Positions 14,979 through 23,106 of a DNA stretch of 64,000 bases are shown in pieces; position 1 is the stretch's first letter; each line of letters opens with the position of its first letter. The stretch is from an uncultured Collinsella sp. (lineage in GTDB: Bacteria > Actinomycetota > Coriobacteriia > Coriobacteriales > Coriobacteriaceae): positions 112,422 through 176,421 of the forward strand of contig CAJJZP010000003.1 in assembly GCA_905197665.1 (NCBI GenBank), in the 5' to 3' direction. The position numbers and the translations under genes were made by a program. The notes beneath the pieces are model-generated. The model saw only the letters and a program-made list of their open reading frames with translations. It searched no databases and was not told where the DNA came from.

Positions 14979-16265
14979 ATGTCGGTCGATATAGCCACGT
15001 ATGTCCACGATCTTGCCGTTGCCGCCAAGGCGGCGTCGGCCTCGCTTGCCACGGCGAGCGATGAACAGCGCCAGGAGGCCGTGCGCGCCATGGCCGCAGC
15101 GCTGCGCAACGGTATCGACTCCATCGTTGCCGCCAACGAGCTCGATATGTCCGCCGCGCGCGATGCGGGTACCTCGGCCGGACTGCTCGATCGTCTGCTG
15201 CTGACGCCCGAGCGCGTTGAGGGCATGGCCGTCGGCCTGGAGAAGCTCGCCGAGCTGCCCGATCCTGTCGGCCGTGTGCTCGACCACCGCGTGCTCGCAA
15301 GCGGCGTGGACCTCACCCGCGTGAGCGTGCCGTTGGGCCTGGTCGCCATGGTGTACGAGGCGCGCCCCAACGTGACGGCCGACGCCGCGGGCATCTGCAT
15401 CCGCACCGGCAACGCCTGCATTCTGCGCGGCGGCTCGCTGGCCTATCACTCGTGTGCCATGATTGCCGAACTGCTGGCCGATGCGCTCGAGGCCAAGGGC
15501 TTCCCGCGCGAGGCCGTGTCGATGATCGAGTCTACCGACCGCGAGGCCACCGGCGAGCTCATGAAGCTCCGCGGCGTCGTCGATGTGCTCATTCCGCGTG
15601 GCGGTGCGGGCCTGATCCAGCGCTGCGTGCGCGAGTCGCTCGTTCCGGTGATCGAGACGGGCACGGGTAACTGCCACATCTACGTGCATGAATCCGCCGA
15701 CTTCGATAAAGCGCTCAACATTATCGTTAATGCCAAGACCCAGCGTGTAGGCGTGTGCAATGCCGCCGAGTCGCTGCTGGTCGACCATGCTGTGGCCAAT
15801 GTGTTTTTGCCTGCGGTCGTTGCCGTGCTGCACGACCACGGCGTGCTCATTCACGGCGACGAGGCCACGTGCGCCGCGTGCGCCGATGCCGGCTTTGTGG
15901 AGGGCGATGACTACGTCGCCGCGACTGAGGAGGACTGGGGTCGCGAGTACCTGGCGCTCGAGATGAGCGTGAAGGTCGTGGCAAACGAGGACGAGGCCAT
16001 CGCACACATCAATCGCTACGGCACGATGCACTCCGAGGCCATCGTTGCCGAGGACACGGATGCTTGCGAGCGCTTCCTGGACGCGGTCGATGCCTCGGCC
16101 GTGTACGCCAACGCCAGCACGCGCTTTACCGACGGCGGCGAGTTTGGCCTGGGCGCCGAGATCGGCATCTCGACCCAAAAACTCCACGCCCGTGGCCCCT
16201 TTGCCGCCGAGGCCCTCACCACCTACAAATACAAGCTCCGCGGCACCGGCCAGGTCCGCCCCTAA
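14979..16265 (+). CDS. proA: Glutamate-5-semialdehyde dehydrogenase (gamma-glutamyl phosphate reductase)
   Basis: The 428-residue enzyme reduces the product of ProB to glutamate semialdehyde with NADPH. Motifs include 'VPLGLVAMVYEARPNVTAD', 'NACILRGGSLAYHSC', 'VIETGTGNCHIYV' and the catalytic-Cys region 'TQRVGVCNAAESLL' (about residue 258), ending in 'ALTTYKYKLRG'. AGGAG lies upstream of the ATG. Divergent from the peptidase gene (112 bases between starts), so the two promoters share this gap. Confidence 0.95.
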   Translation: MSVDIATYVHDLAVAAKAASASLATASDEQRQEAVRAMAAALRNGIDSIVAANELDMSAARDAGTSAGLLDRLLLTPERVEGMAVGLEKLAELPDPVGRVLDHRVLASGVDLTRVSVPLGLVAMVYEARPNVTADAAGICIRTGNACILRGGSLAYHSCAMIAELLADALEAKGFPREAVSMIESTDREATGELMKLRGVVDVLIPRGGAGLIQRCVRESLVPVIETGTGNCHIYVHESADFDKALNIIVNAKTQRVGVCNAAESLLVDHAVANVFLPAVVAVLHDHGVLIHGDEATCAACADAGFVEGDDYVAATEEDWGREYLALEMSVKVVANEDEAIAHINRYGTMHSEAIVAEDTDACERFLDAVDASAVYANASTRFTDGGEFGLGAEIGISTQKLHARGPFAAEALTTYKYKLRGTGQVRP

Positions 16266-16279
16266 ACCCCTCGTAAACG

Positions 16280-16320
16280 AAAACCGCCACAAAGGTGCCT
16301 GTTCCCTTTGTGGTGGTTTT
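16280..16320. repeat. Palindromic repeat copy 5, between convergent genes
   Basis: AAAACCGCCACAAAGG and CCCTTTGTGGTGGTTTT surround TGCCTGTTC. It sits between the ends of proA and the HD-domain gene, where it could terminate both. Confidence 0.85.
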
Positions 16321-16335
16321 AGGTGGCGTGGGCGA

Positions 16336-16935
16336 TTAGGCCTGGAAGGTGTCGCGATCGGGAGCGAAGGACTGCACGGCCGCGATGGTACGGTCGAAGA
16401 GCTCGGGGAGCTCCCAGCCCAGCATCTCGGCACCCTGCGTAATCACGTCGCGCGAGCAGCCGGCGGCAAAGCGCTTGTCCTTGAACTTTTTCTTGAGCGA
16501 CTTGGTCGTAAAGTCCATGACGCTCTTACTCGGACGCATGATGACGGCAGCACCGATCAAGCCGGTGAGCTCGTCGCAGGCAAACAGGATCTTTTCCATC
16601 TGCAGCTCGGGCTTGGGCAGCGAGGTGTTGAAATCGGACGTGTGCGTCTGAATGGCGCGAATGAGCTCGGGAGAGGCGCCCTCGCCTTCAAGGATCTCGG
16701 CCGCATAGATGGTGTGGTTCATGGGGTCGTCCTCATGCTCCTCCCAATCCAAGTCGTGCAGCAGACCGACGATGCCCCAAAACTCCTCGTTCTCGGGGTC
16801 GAACTCACGCGCAAAGTAGCGCATGGTGCCCTCGACCGTCTCGCCATGGGTGATGTGGAACGGGTCCTTGTTGTGTTCGTTGAGCAGTTCGAACGCGCGG
16901 TCGCGGGTGATTCCGGCGGTAAGCGGCTCTGCCAT
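16336..16935 (-). CDS. HD-domain protein
   Basis: This 199-residue protein has a compact HD metal site: 'HITHGETVEGTMRYFA' (first His), 'IVGLLHDLDWEEHE' (the HD pair, about residue 60), 'NHTIYAAEIL', and 'AIQTHTSDF'. It resembles stand-alone HDIG-type hydrolases annotated as phosphohydrolases in Coriobacteriia and Clostridia. The substrate is not known. It is enclosed by two copies of the palindromic repeat (16280 and 16997). Confidence 0.82.
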   Translation of the reverse strand: MAEPLTAGITRDRAFELLNEHNKDPFHITHGETVEGTMRYFAREFDPENEEFWGIVGLLHDLDWEEHEDDPMNHTIYAAEILEGEGASPELIRAIQTHTSDFNTSLPKPELQMEKILFACDELTGLIGAAVIMRPSKSVMDFTTKSLKKKFKDKRFAAGCSRDVITQGAEMLGWELPELFDRTIAAVQSFAPDRDTFQA

Positions 16936-16996
16936 AAGAGACTCCTTGTGCTCGTGGGTATCGCTAAGAATGAATACTACTAGAACGACTAGAACG

Positions 16997-17040
16997 AAAA
17001 AACCACCACAAAGGTGCCTGTCCCCTTTGTGGTGGTTTTT
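16997..17040. repeat. Palindromic repeat copy 6
   Basis: AAAACCACCACAAAGG and CCTTTGTGGTGGTTTTT around TGCCTGTCC form the longest copy. It lies between carD and the HD-domain gene, both on the minus strand, and could terminate carD. Confidence 0.85.
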
Positions 17041-17052
17041 GGCGCGGATGGG

Positions 17053-17538
17053 TTAGTTGAGGGCGGCTTGGGCTAGGCGGGCTTCGGCGGCCTCCTCGGT
17101 GACGCCCAATGCCACGGCGAACTCCTCGATGGAGCGGCGCTTGGCCTCCTTGAGTACGCGCATGTAGTAGGAGCTGGGCTTTTTATCGGCTTCCTCGGCC
17201 TGGCGAATGCGGTGCATCATGGTCTTTGCCACGCGGACCGTCTCGGGCGCGCCCAGCTTGAGCTGCTGCTTAAAGTGCGTCTCCTCAAGTGAGCTGTTGC
17301 GCTCGGTAAAGGTGTCGCACTCCAGCTCGTCGTAGTGGCTCAGCAGGTGCTCGGCATCCTGTTGAGAGATGGCGGCATGTAGACGGTCGGCCTGCGCCAC
17401 GGGGTACATTAGAATCGTCTGCGCATGCCCCTGCTTGGTCTCGAGCAGCAACATGGGCTGCGGCGTGTCGTCCCTAAAACCGACGACGGTGCAGACGCCC
17501 TGACCCGGATGAATGACGTGTTGACCGATTGAGAACAT
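17053..17538 (-). CDS. carD: CarD-family RNA-polymerase-binding transcription factor
   Basis: The 161-residue protein starts with the CarD/TRCF RNAP-interaction domain ('FSIGQHVIHPGQGVCTVVGF', residues 2-21, through about 60). An all-helical C-terminal domain follows ('VRVAKTMMHRIRQAEEADKK', 'YYMRVLKEAKRRSIEEFAVAL'). CarD stabilises the open promoter complex in actinobacteria. The first domain is canonical; the C-terminal half is more divergent from mycobacterial CarD, so it may be a paralog. TTGGAGG lies before the ATG. Confidence 0.85.
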   Translation of the reverse strand: MFSIGQHVIHPGQGVCTVVGFRDDTPQPMLLLETKQGHAQTILMYPVAQADRLHAAISQQDAEHLLSHYDELECDTFTERNSSLEETHFKQQLKLGAPETVRVAKTMMHRIRQAEEADKKPSSYYMRVLKEAKRRSIEEFAVALGVTEEAAEARLAQAALN

Positions 17539-17880
17539 GCTACCTCCAACTTATACGAATTTGCGTATGTCTAGAATACCACGCTGACGTGCGCAAACCA
17601 TCACTTTATGCAGGAAAAGCACACAATTCCGATAGGTAAGAGTATTCGATATTCCGAGCAGCTCATGCACATGTTTATGCATTTTGGGCAGGTGCATAAT
17701 CTGCAGGCAGACCGGCATCTTTGAGTGAGTCCATACAAGCTGTAGTCAATTTTGTGCATATGCAATTTCGATTGGCTTTACCCTGCGACAGTGCCCGTCG
17801 CTTGTGATAGAGTGCTACAAACTCTGGCTTTTGCCCTACGAGTGACCAGGAGCTCGGGGGCTTTAACACAAGGAGGATCT
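17539..17880. other. Divergent control region between carD and argS
   Basis: About 340 AT-richer bases with no gene. Repeated ATGCA/TGCATA words (GTTTATGCATTTTG, GGTGCATAATCTGCA, TGTGCATATGCAAT) are seen from 17665 to 17765, but no defined promoter pair could be chosen with confidence. Confidence 0.35.
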
Positions 17881-19734
17881 ATGCCCGAGAAGATTGAAGA
17901 GCTGGTACGCGCTGCGCTTGCTGCGGCCCAGGAGGCCGGCGACCTTTCCGCATTTGAACTTGACGATTGCGCTATCGAGCGACCGGCTGACACTTCTCAT
18001 GGCGAGTGGACCTCTACCATGGCCCTGAAGTCCGCCAAGCTGGCCCACTGCGCCCCGCGCAAGATCGCCGAGGCCATCGTTGCCCATATGCCCGAGGATC
18101 CCGCGATCGAGAAGGTTGAGATCGCAGGCCCCGGTTTCATCAACTTCTACCTCTCCGTTGCCGTCAAGAATGCCATCTTTGGCGAGGCTCGCGAGAAGGG
18201 CATGGACTTCGCTAAGTCCAACGTCGGTGGTGGCCTGAAGACCCAGGTCGAGTTCGTTTCCGCCAACCCCGTCGGCCCCATGCACATTGGTCACGGCCGC
18301 TGGGCCGCTCTGGGCGACTCCCTTTGCCGTGTCATGGACCACGCCGGTTACGACATCCAGCGTGAGTTCTACATCAATGACCACGGCTCTCAGATGAACA
18401 CCTTCGGCAACTCCATCAGCACGCGCTATATGCAGCTTGCCGACATCATCGCCAAGCAGGGCGTTGATATCGACGAGGCTCATAAGCTGCTGATCGCCGA
18501 CCGTGACGCCTTTGTTGCCGACGAGAACGACGAGCACCCCGAGACCCATCCGTATCAGGACAACTTTGCCGAGACCTTGGGCAAGGACTCTTACGGCGGC
18601 GACTACATCATCGACGAGGCCGCCGAGTTCTGGCGCACCGACGGCGACAAGTGGGTCGACGCCGATCCGCAGGAGCGTATGGAGAGCTTCCGTGAGCGCG
18701 GCTACGTGAAGATGGTCGACAACATGCGCGACCTCTGCCACGCCGTCAACTGCGACTTTGACCGTTGGTACTCCGAGCGCTCGCTGTATGTGAAGGACAC
18801 CGAGGGCGAGACCGCCGGCACCTCCGCCGTCGACCGCGCTTTTGAGAAGCTCGACAAGATGGGCTACCTCTACACCAAGGACGGCGCCCTGTGGTTCCGC
18901 TCCACCGATCTGGGCGACGACAAGGACCGCGTCCTGATCAAGTCCGACGGCGAGTACACCTACTTCGCCTCCGACGTCGCCTATCACTGGGATAAGTTCC
19001 AGCGCGTCGATCACGTCATCGACATCTGGGGCGCCGACCACCACGGTTACATCGAGCGCGTCCGCTGCGTCTGCGACGCTCTGGGTTACCCCGGCAAGTT
19101 CGAGGTTCTACTGGGCCAGCTCGTCAACCTGCTGCGTAACGGCAAGCCCGTCCGTATGTCCAAGCGCAAGGGCACCATGGTGACCCTGCAGGAGCTCGTC
19201 GACGAGGTCGGCTCCGATGCCGCTCGCTACACGCTCATCTCCAAGAGCTCCAACCAGATGGTCGACTTCGACATTGAGGCCGTTAAGAAGCGCGACAACT
19301 CCAACCCGGTCTATTACGTGCAGTACGCTCACGCTCGCGTCTGCTCCATCCTGCGCCGTGCCGCTGACGTAACGCCTGAGCAGGCCGACGAGATGGGCAT
19401 GAAGGCCGTTGCCGCCAAGGCCATCGGTGAGAACGTCGATTACTCGCTGCTGACCGACCCGACCGAGCTCGCCCTTTCGCGCAAGCTTAACGAGCTTACC
19501 GACCTGATCGCCAGCTGCGCTCGCGACCGCGCTCCGTTCCGTCTGACGCACTTTGCCGAGGAGCTCGCCGGTGACTTCCACAGCTTCTACGCTGCCTGCC
19601 AGGTGCTGCCGAGCGAGGGCCGTCCCGTCGACCCCGAGCTTTCGCGTGCCCGTCTGGCCGCTTGCGATGCCGTCCGCGTGACGCTCGCCCTGGTGCTCAC
19701 CCTCGTTGGCGTTTCCGCGCCCGAGCAGATGTAA
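17881..19734 (+). CDS. argS: Arginyl-tRNA synthetase
   Basis: The 617-residue product is a class I synthetase for arginine. It has the ArgRS N-terminal Add-1 domain (1-110), the HIGH motif in 'NPVGPMHIGHGRWAALGD' (about residue 135), 'EFYINDHGSQ', the KMSKS equivalent 'VRMSKRKGTMVTL' (about 430), and the DALR anticodon-binding domain at the C terminus ('VTLALVLTLVGVSAPEQM'). AAGGAGG stands six bases before the ATG. It is monocistronic, with a terminator 47 bases after the stop. Confidence 0.97.
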   Translation: MPEKIEELVRAALAAAQEAGDLSAFELDDCAIERPADTSHGEWTSTMALKSAKLAHCAPRKIAEAIVAHMPEDPAIEKVEIAGPGFINFYLSVAVKNAIFGEAREKGMDFAKSNVGGGLKTQVEFVSANPVGPMHIGHGRWAALGDSLCRVMDHAGYDIQREFYINDHGSQMNTFGNSISTRYMQLADIIAKQGVDIDEAHKLLIADRDAFVADENDEHPETHPYQDNFAETLGKDSYGGDYIIDEAAEFWRTDGDKWVDADPQERMESFRERGYVKMVDNMRDLCHAVNCDFDRWYSERSLYVKDTEGETAGTSAVDRAFEKLDKMGYLYTKDGALWFRSTDLGDDKDRVLIKSDGEYTYFASDVAYHWDKFQRVDHVIDIWGADHHGYIERVRCVCDALGYPGKFEVLLGQLVNLLRNGKPVRMSKRKGTMVTLQELVDEVGSDAARYTLISKSSNQMVDFDIEAVKKRDNSNPVYYVQYAHARVCSILRRAADVTPEQADEMGMKAVAAKAIGENVDYSLLTDPTELALSRKLNELTDLIASCARDRAPFRLTHFAEELAGDFHSFYAACQVLPSEGRPVDPELSRARLAACDAVRVTLALVLTLVGVSAPEQM

Positions 19735-19780
19735 CCTGCGGGTCATTTGACCGTGTAGGTTTGGTTTAACTGAGCCCTAT

Positions 19781-19814
19781 AAGCCCGATCTCCTACGGAG
19801 GTCGGGCTTTTTTC
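19781..19814 (+). terminator. Intrinsic terminator of argS
   Basis: AAGCCCGATCTCC and GGAGGTCGGGCTT form a 13-bp stem (one G-T) with a three-base loop and a run of six T. Confidence 0.93.
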
Positions 19815-19858
19815 GCAAACGCCGACGTATTGATGAATTTGGAGCTGCTAGAAATACG

Positions 19859-20009
19859 AAACTATGCCGGTTTACTACGATGAATTGAGGAATTCTAACC
19901 ACGCCGGCTTTTTGCTAAAAAGTGCAAGGCATCTACCTGCGGTTTTTAGTTCAACATGTTTCGGAGTGGTCGCGGTTGATCGATTCGTCGTAGTAAACCG
20001 CCATAGTTT
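19859..20009. repeat. Inverted repeat pair flanking ~107 bases
   Basis: AAACTATGCCGGTTTACTACGA (19859-19880) is matched by its inverted copy at 19988-20009 with one mismatch over 22 bases. The enclosed DNA has no gene. The layout is that of a small non-autonomous mobile element or a large hairpin. No target duplication was identified. Confidence 0.55.
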
Positions 20010-20045
20010 TGGCGGAGGCAGTCTGATTTGTGGGTGGTAGACCAA

Positions 20046-20091
20046 AGAGTGTCCCTTTTGACTAGTCGTTTAAGAACGCCCCCAATGACTA
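20046..20091. repeat. TAGTCGTTTAA-type repeat, second copy
   Basis: AGTGTCCC...GACTAGTCGTTTAAGAACG...CCCCAATGACTA matches the unit at 643-687 with a few changes. It lies directly upstream of the rho promoter. Confidence 0.75.
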
Positions 20092-20093
20092 AG

Positions 20094-20121
20094 TTGCAGG
20101 TGGCGGCGGTTGTGTTACACT
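20094..20121 (+). promoter_or_regulatory. rho promoter
   Basis: TTGCAG (20094-20099), 16 bases and TACACT (20116-20121) precede a leader of about 135 bases before rho. Rho genes are often autoregulated through such leaders; whether this one is cannot be seen. Confidence 0.6.
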
Positions 20122-20264
20122 AACGCTGCGTAGTTGACGCAATCATCTCGATACAGATCAATGATGTCCGTCGTTTTGAACGGAACTAGACTGTTTAGCC
20201 GCCCTGAAGGTTTATGCAGGGAGCATGTGATCACAGGGCTTGAAAAGAAAGTTGAGCAAACACT

Positions 20265-22793
20265 GTGTCTGATCAACAGCAAGAAAACGAAATAACGACG
20301 ACGCAAGCCGCTCCCGCTGCACCGGTTGCGTCGGACCAGGTCGCGGCGCCCGCGCAAGCCTCGGCTCCCGAGACGCCTAAGGCTGCTTCGACGCCTGCGC
20401 CTGCAACTGGTGAGGAGGCTGCTCCGGCAAAGCCCAAGCTCGCGCGCCGCACGGCCAAGCCTGCCGCTGACGGCGAGGAGGTCACCAAGCCCAAGCGCCG
20501 TACCACGCGCACGACGCGCGCCAAGCGCACCGTTGCAGCTGACTCCTCGGCGCCGATTTCCGATGAGGTCGCGCAGGCACGTGCGTTGGCGCAGATTAGC
20601 GAGGCTCAGGTGGTGCGCGCCCGCCGTCGTGCTGCCGAGCGCGAGGCCGCGGCTCTGACCGAGCTTGCAGCTCCGTCTGTGCCCGAGACGCCTGCCGCCG
20701 ACCTGCCGACCGAGAAGCCGGCACCGCGCACACGCCGCCGCACGGCTGCTAAGGCCGAGCAAGTTGCGGAACAGGTAGCCCCCGAGCTCACTGAGGCTTC
20801 GGTCCGTTCCGCGGCAGGGGAGGGCACATTGCCTGTTGAGCCCGCTGCGCCTGTCGAGGCCAACGAAGTTCCCGTTGTCGATCCGGCTTTGCGCCCGCAC
20901 CGTCGCGGTCGCAAGCCCAAGGCCTTTGTCGAGGCAGAGAAGGCCGCAGCAGCAGCCGCCGCCGCTCGGGATGCTGCGGCGACCGCCGAGTCTGCAACCG
21001 CTGCCGATGCACCCGTCCAGGATGCTACGACTTCCGAGGCCGCTCCCGCCGATGCCGAGCCCGCCGACGTCCGTCCCGGTCGCAGCCGTCGTACTGCTGC
21101 TAAGCGCACGTCCAAGGCCAAGGCTGCCAAGAAGGGTGCGTCCGAGGATTCTGCCGAGACGACCGCCGATGCGTCGACTGATGTCGCCAAGGCCCAGGAC
21201 GTCGAACAGCCTGCGTCCGAGAAGCCCAAGCGCGGTCGTAAGAAGTCCGTTAAGGCCAAGGCGTCCGAGCAGCAGGATGTCGAAGCGCAGGTTGATTCTG
21301 GCGCCGAGGCCAATGACGCCGCCGCGGCCAATGTTGGCACCGCCGCAACCGATGGTGCCGCCCCCGCCGAGGGCGAAGACGGCGCTCGCCCCAACCGTCG
21401 CCAGCACAAGCGCAACGAGGAGCGCAACGAGCGCAAGGACGAGCGCAACAACGACCGTCGCAACCGCCAGCGCGATCGCAAGCAACGCAACAAGGAGCGT
21501 AATGCCGCTCCCACCGAGCCCACGCTTTCGCGCGAGGAGCTCGCTGCCATGAAGGTCGCCGAACTTCGCGAGAAGGCCAAGGAGTTCGAGATCGAGACGA
21601 CCGGCAAGAAGAAAGCCGAGCTCGTCGAGGAGATCTACGTCACCGCCGCGAAGGCCGAGGGCTTCCGCGACATCAAGGGCATTCTGCAGATTCGCCCGGA
21701 CAGCTCCGGCATCATCCACGCCCATGGCTACATGAAGTCCAACGACGACGCCTTCGTGCCCGCCTACCTCATCCGCTCCGCGCGCCTGCGCACGGGCGAC
21801 GTCATCGAGGGCTCGCTGCGTCCTTCGCGCGGCGGCGACAAGCGCGCCGGCCTCGCCAAAATCACGACCGTCAACGGTCTGGACCCCGAGCAGATTCGCA
21901 ACCGCCCCAAGTTCGGCGACCTTACCCCGGTCTATCCCAATGAGCCGCTGCGCATGGAGCACGGCAAGGATTCCATCACCGGTCGCGCCATCGACATCGT
22001 GTCGCCGATTGGCAAGGGCCAGCGCGGCCTGATCGTGTCCCCGCCCAAGGCCGGCAAGACCACGATCCTCAAGAAGATCTGCCAGTCCATCTCGATTAAC
22101 AACCCCGAGGTGCACCTCATCTGCCTGCTCGTCGACGAGCGCCCCGAAGAGGTCACCGATATGCAGCGTTCCATCAAGGGTGAGGTTGTGGCGTCGACCT
22201 TCGATATGCCTGCCGACAACCACACTCGCGTGGCAGAGCTCGTCATCGAGCGCGCCAAGCGCATCGTAGAGCTGGGTGGCGATGTCGTGGTGGTGCTCGA
22301 CTCCATCACGCGCCTCGCCCGCGCCTACAACTTGGCGGCGCCCGCCTCAGGCCGCATCCTTTCGGGCGGCGTCGATTCGGCGGCACTGTATCCGCCCAAG
22401 CGCTTCCTGGGTGCAGCCCGCAATATCGAGAACGGCGGCTCGCTCACCATCCTGGCCTCTGCCCTCATCGACACCGGTTCCAAGATGGACGAGGTCATTT
22501 TCGAGGAGTTCAAGGGCACCGGCAACATGGAGCTTAAGCTCGACCGCGACCTGGCCGACCGCCGCATCTTCCCGGCTATCGACCCCGTTGCCTCCGGTAC
22601 GCGTAACGAGGACCTGTTGGTCGACGAGCAGATGCGTCCGTTTGTCTTTGGTCTGCGTCGCATTCTTGCCGGCATGAACAACACCGAGCGCGCAGCCGCA
22701 TCGTTTATCAAGGGTCTTAAGGGCACCAACACCAACCAGGAGTTCCTGGTGCGTTCGGCCAAAAAACACAGCGACTACGAGCAGACGTTCTAG
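20265..22793 (+). CDS. rho: Transcription termination factor Rho with long disordered N terminus
   Basis: The product has 842 residues, roughly twice the length of E. coli Rho. Residues 1 to about 420 are low-complexity Ala/Lys/Arg/Glu/Pro sequence, ending in an Arg/Asn/Glu-rich tract ('KRNEERNERKDERNNDRR'). Then come the Rho N-terminal helical domain ('LSREELAAMKVAELREKAKE'), the RNA-binding cold-shock-like fold ('GILQIRPDSSGIIHAHGYM'), Walker A ('SPPKAGKTTILKKI'), Walker B ('VVVVLDSITRLARAYN') and the R/Q-loop region. Actinobacterial Rho proteins carry such inserts, which are thought to bind RNA. The GTG at 20265 is accepted as start because the conserved frame opens there; the ribosome site is weak. 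Confidence 0.95.
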   Translation: MSDQQQENEITTTQAAPAAPVASDQVAAPAQASAPETPKAASTPAPATGEEAAPAKPKLARRTAKPAADGEEVTKPKRRTTRTTRAKRTVAADSSAPISDEVAQARALAQISEAQVVRARRRAAEREAAALTELAAPSVPETPAADLPTEKPAPRTRRRTAAKAEQVAEQVAPELTEASVRSAAGEGTLPVEPAAPVEANEVPVVDPALRPHRRGRKPKAFVEAEKAAAAAAAARDAAATAESATAADAPVQDATTSEAAPADAEPADVRPGRSRRTAAKRTSKAKAAKKGASEDSAETTADASTDVAKAQDVEQPASEKPKRGRKKSVKAKASEQQDVEAQVDSGAEANDAAAANVGTAATDGAAPAEGEDGARPNRRQHKRNEERNERKDERNNDRRNRQRDRKQRNKERNAAPTEPTLSREELAAMKVAELREKAKEFEIETTGKKKAELVEEIYVTAAKAEGFRDIKGILQIRPDSSGIIHAHGYMKSNDDAFVPAYLIRSARLRTGDVIEGSLRPSRGGDKRAGLAKITTVNGLDPEQIRNRPKFGDLTPVYPNEPLRMEHGKDSITGRAIDIVSPIGKGQRGLIVSPPKAGKTTILKKICQSISINNPEVHLICLLVDERPEEVTDMQRSIKGEVVASTFDMPADNHTRVAELVIERAKRIVELGGDVVVVLDSITRLARAYNLAAPASGRILSGGVDSAALYPPKRFLGAARNIENGGSLTILASALIDTGSKMDEVIFEEFKGTGNMELKLDRDLADRRIFPAIDPVASGTRNEDLLVDEQMRPFVFGLRRILAGMNNTERAAASFIKGLKGTNTNQEFLVRSAKKHSDYEQTF

Positions 22794-22830
22794 GTTGTCA
22801 TCCACGCGCAGCGATAGTCATCAATGCGAT

Positions 22831-22864
22831 AAAGGGTCGGGGCTTTGAGCCTCGGCCCTTTTCT
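22831..22864 (+). terminator. Intrinsic terminator of rho
   Basis: AAGGGTCGGGGC and GCCTCGGCCCTT pair over 12 bp (one G-T) and are followed by TTTTCT. Confidence 0.88.
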
Positions 22865-22941
22865 ATAGCGCCGCTCCGCGCTTATTTTTGACCGTAAGAC
22901 CGACGAGCAGCAGGTTTCCCGTTTCAATCCGACATCGTCAC

Positions 22942-22970
22942 TTGCAATCGACAGGACGGTTTCGCATAAT
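22942..22970 (+). promoter_or_regulatory. Promoter for the membrane protein/VanZ pair
   Basis: TTGCAA (22942-22947), 17 bases and CATAAT (22965-22970). The rest of 22865-23106 shows only a short GGGGC-ATA-GCCCC hairpin (23027-23039 region). Confidence 0.5.
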
Positions 22971-23106
22971 AACTTTTAAGCTTCGCGACGGAAAACGCAG
23001 ATGAAACGAACCATATACCGTTGCTTTGGGGCATAGCCCCGCTTCATCTTCTCTCGCGCAGCCAACTGAATGATGCGATTTGGGTGCTGGAAGATGGGGA
23101 GAGCTC

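Noticed and set aside
2517..17040. CRISPR array
   Set aside because: The repeats are palindromic, kilobases apart and at gene ends; no regular spacers and no cas genes are present.
20115..22223. Minus-strand 702-codon frame opposite rho
   Set aside because: Rho motifs prove the plus strand; the antisense frame reflects the repetitive Ala/Lys-rich half of rho.
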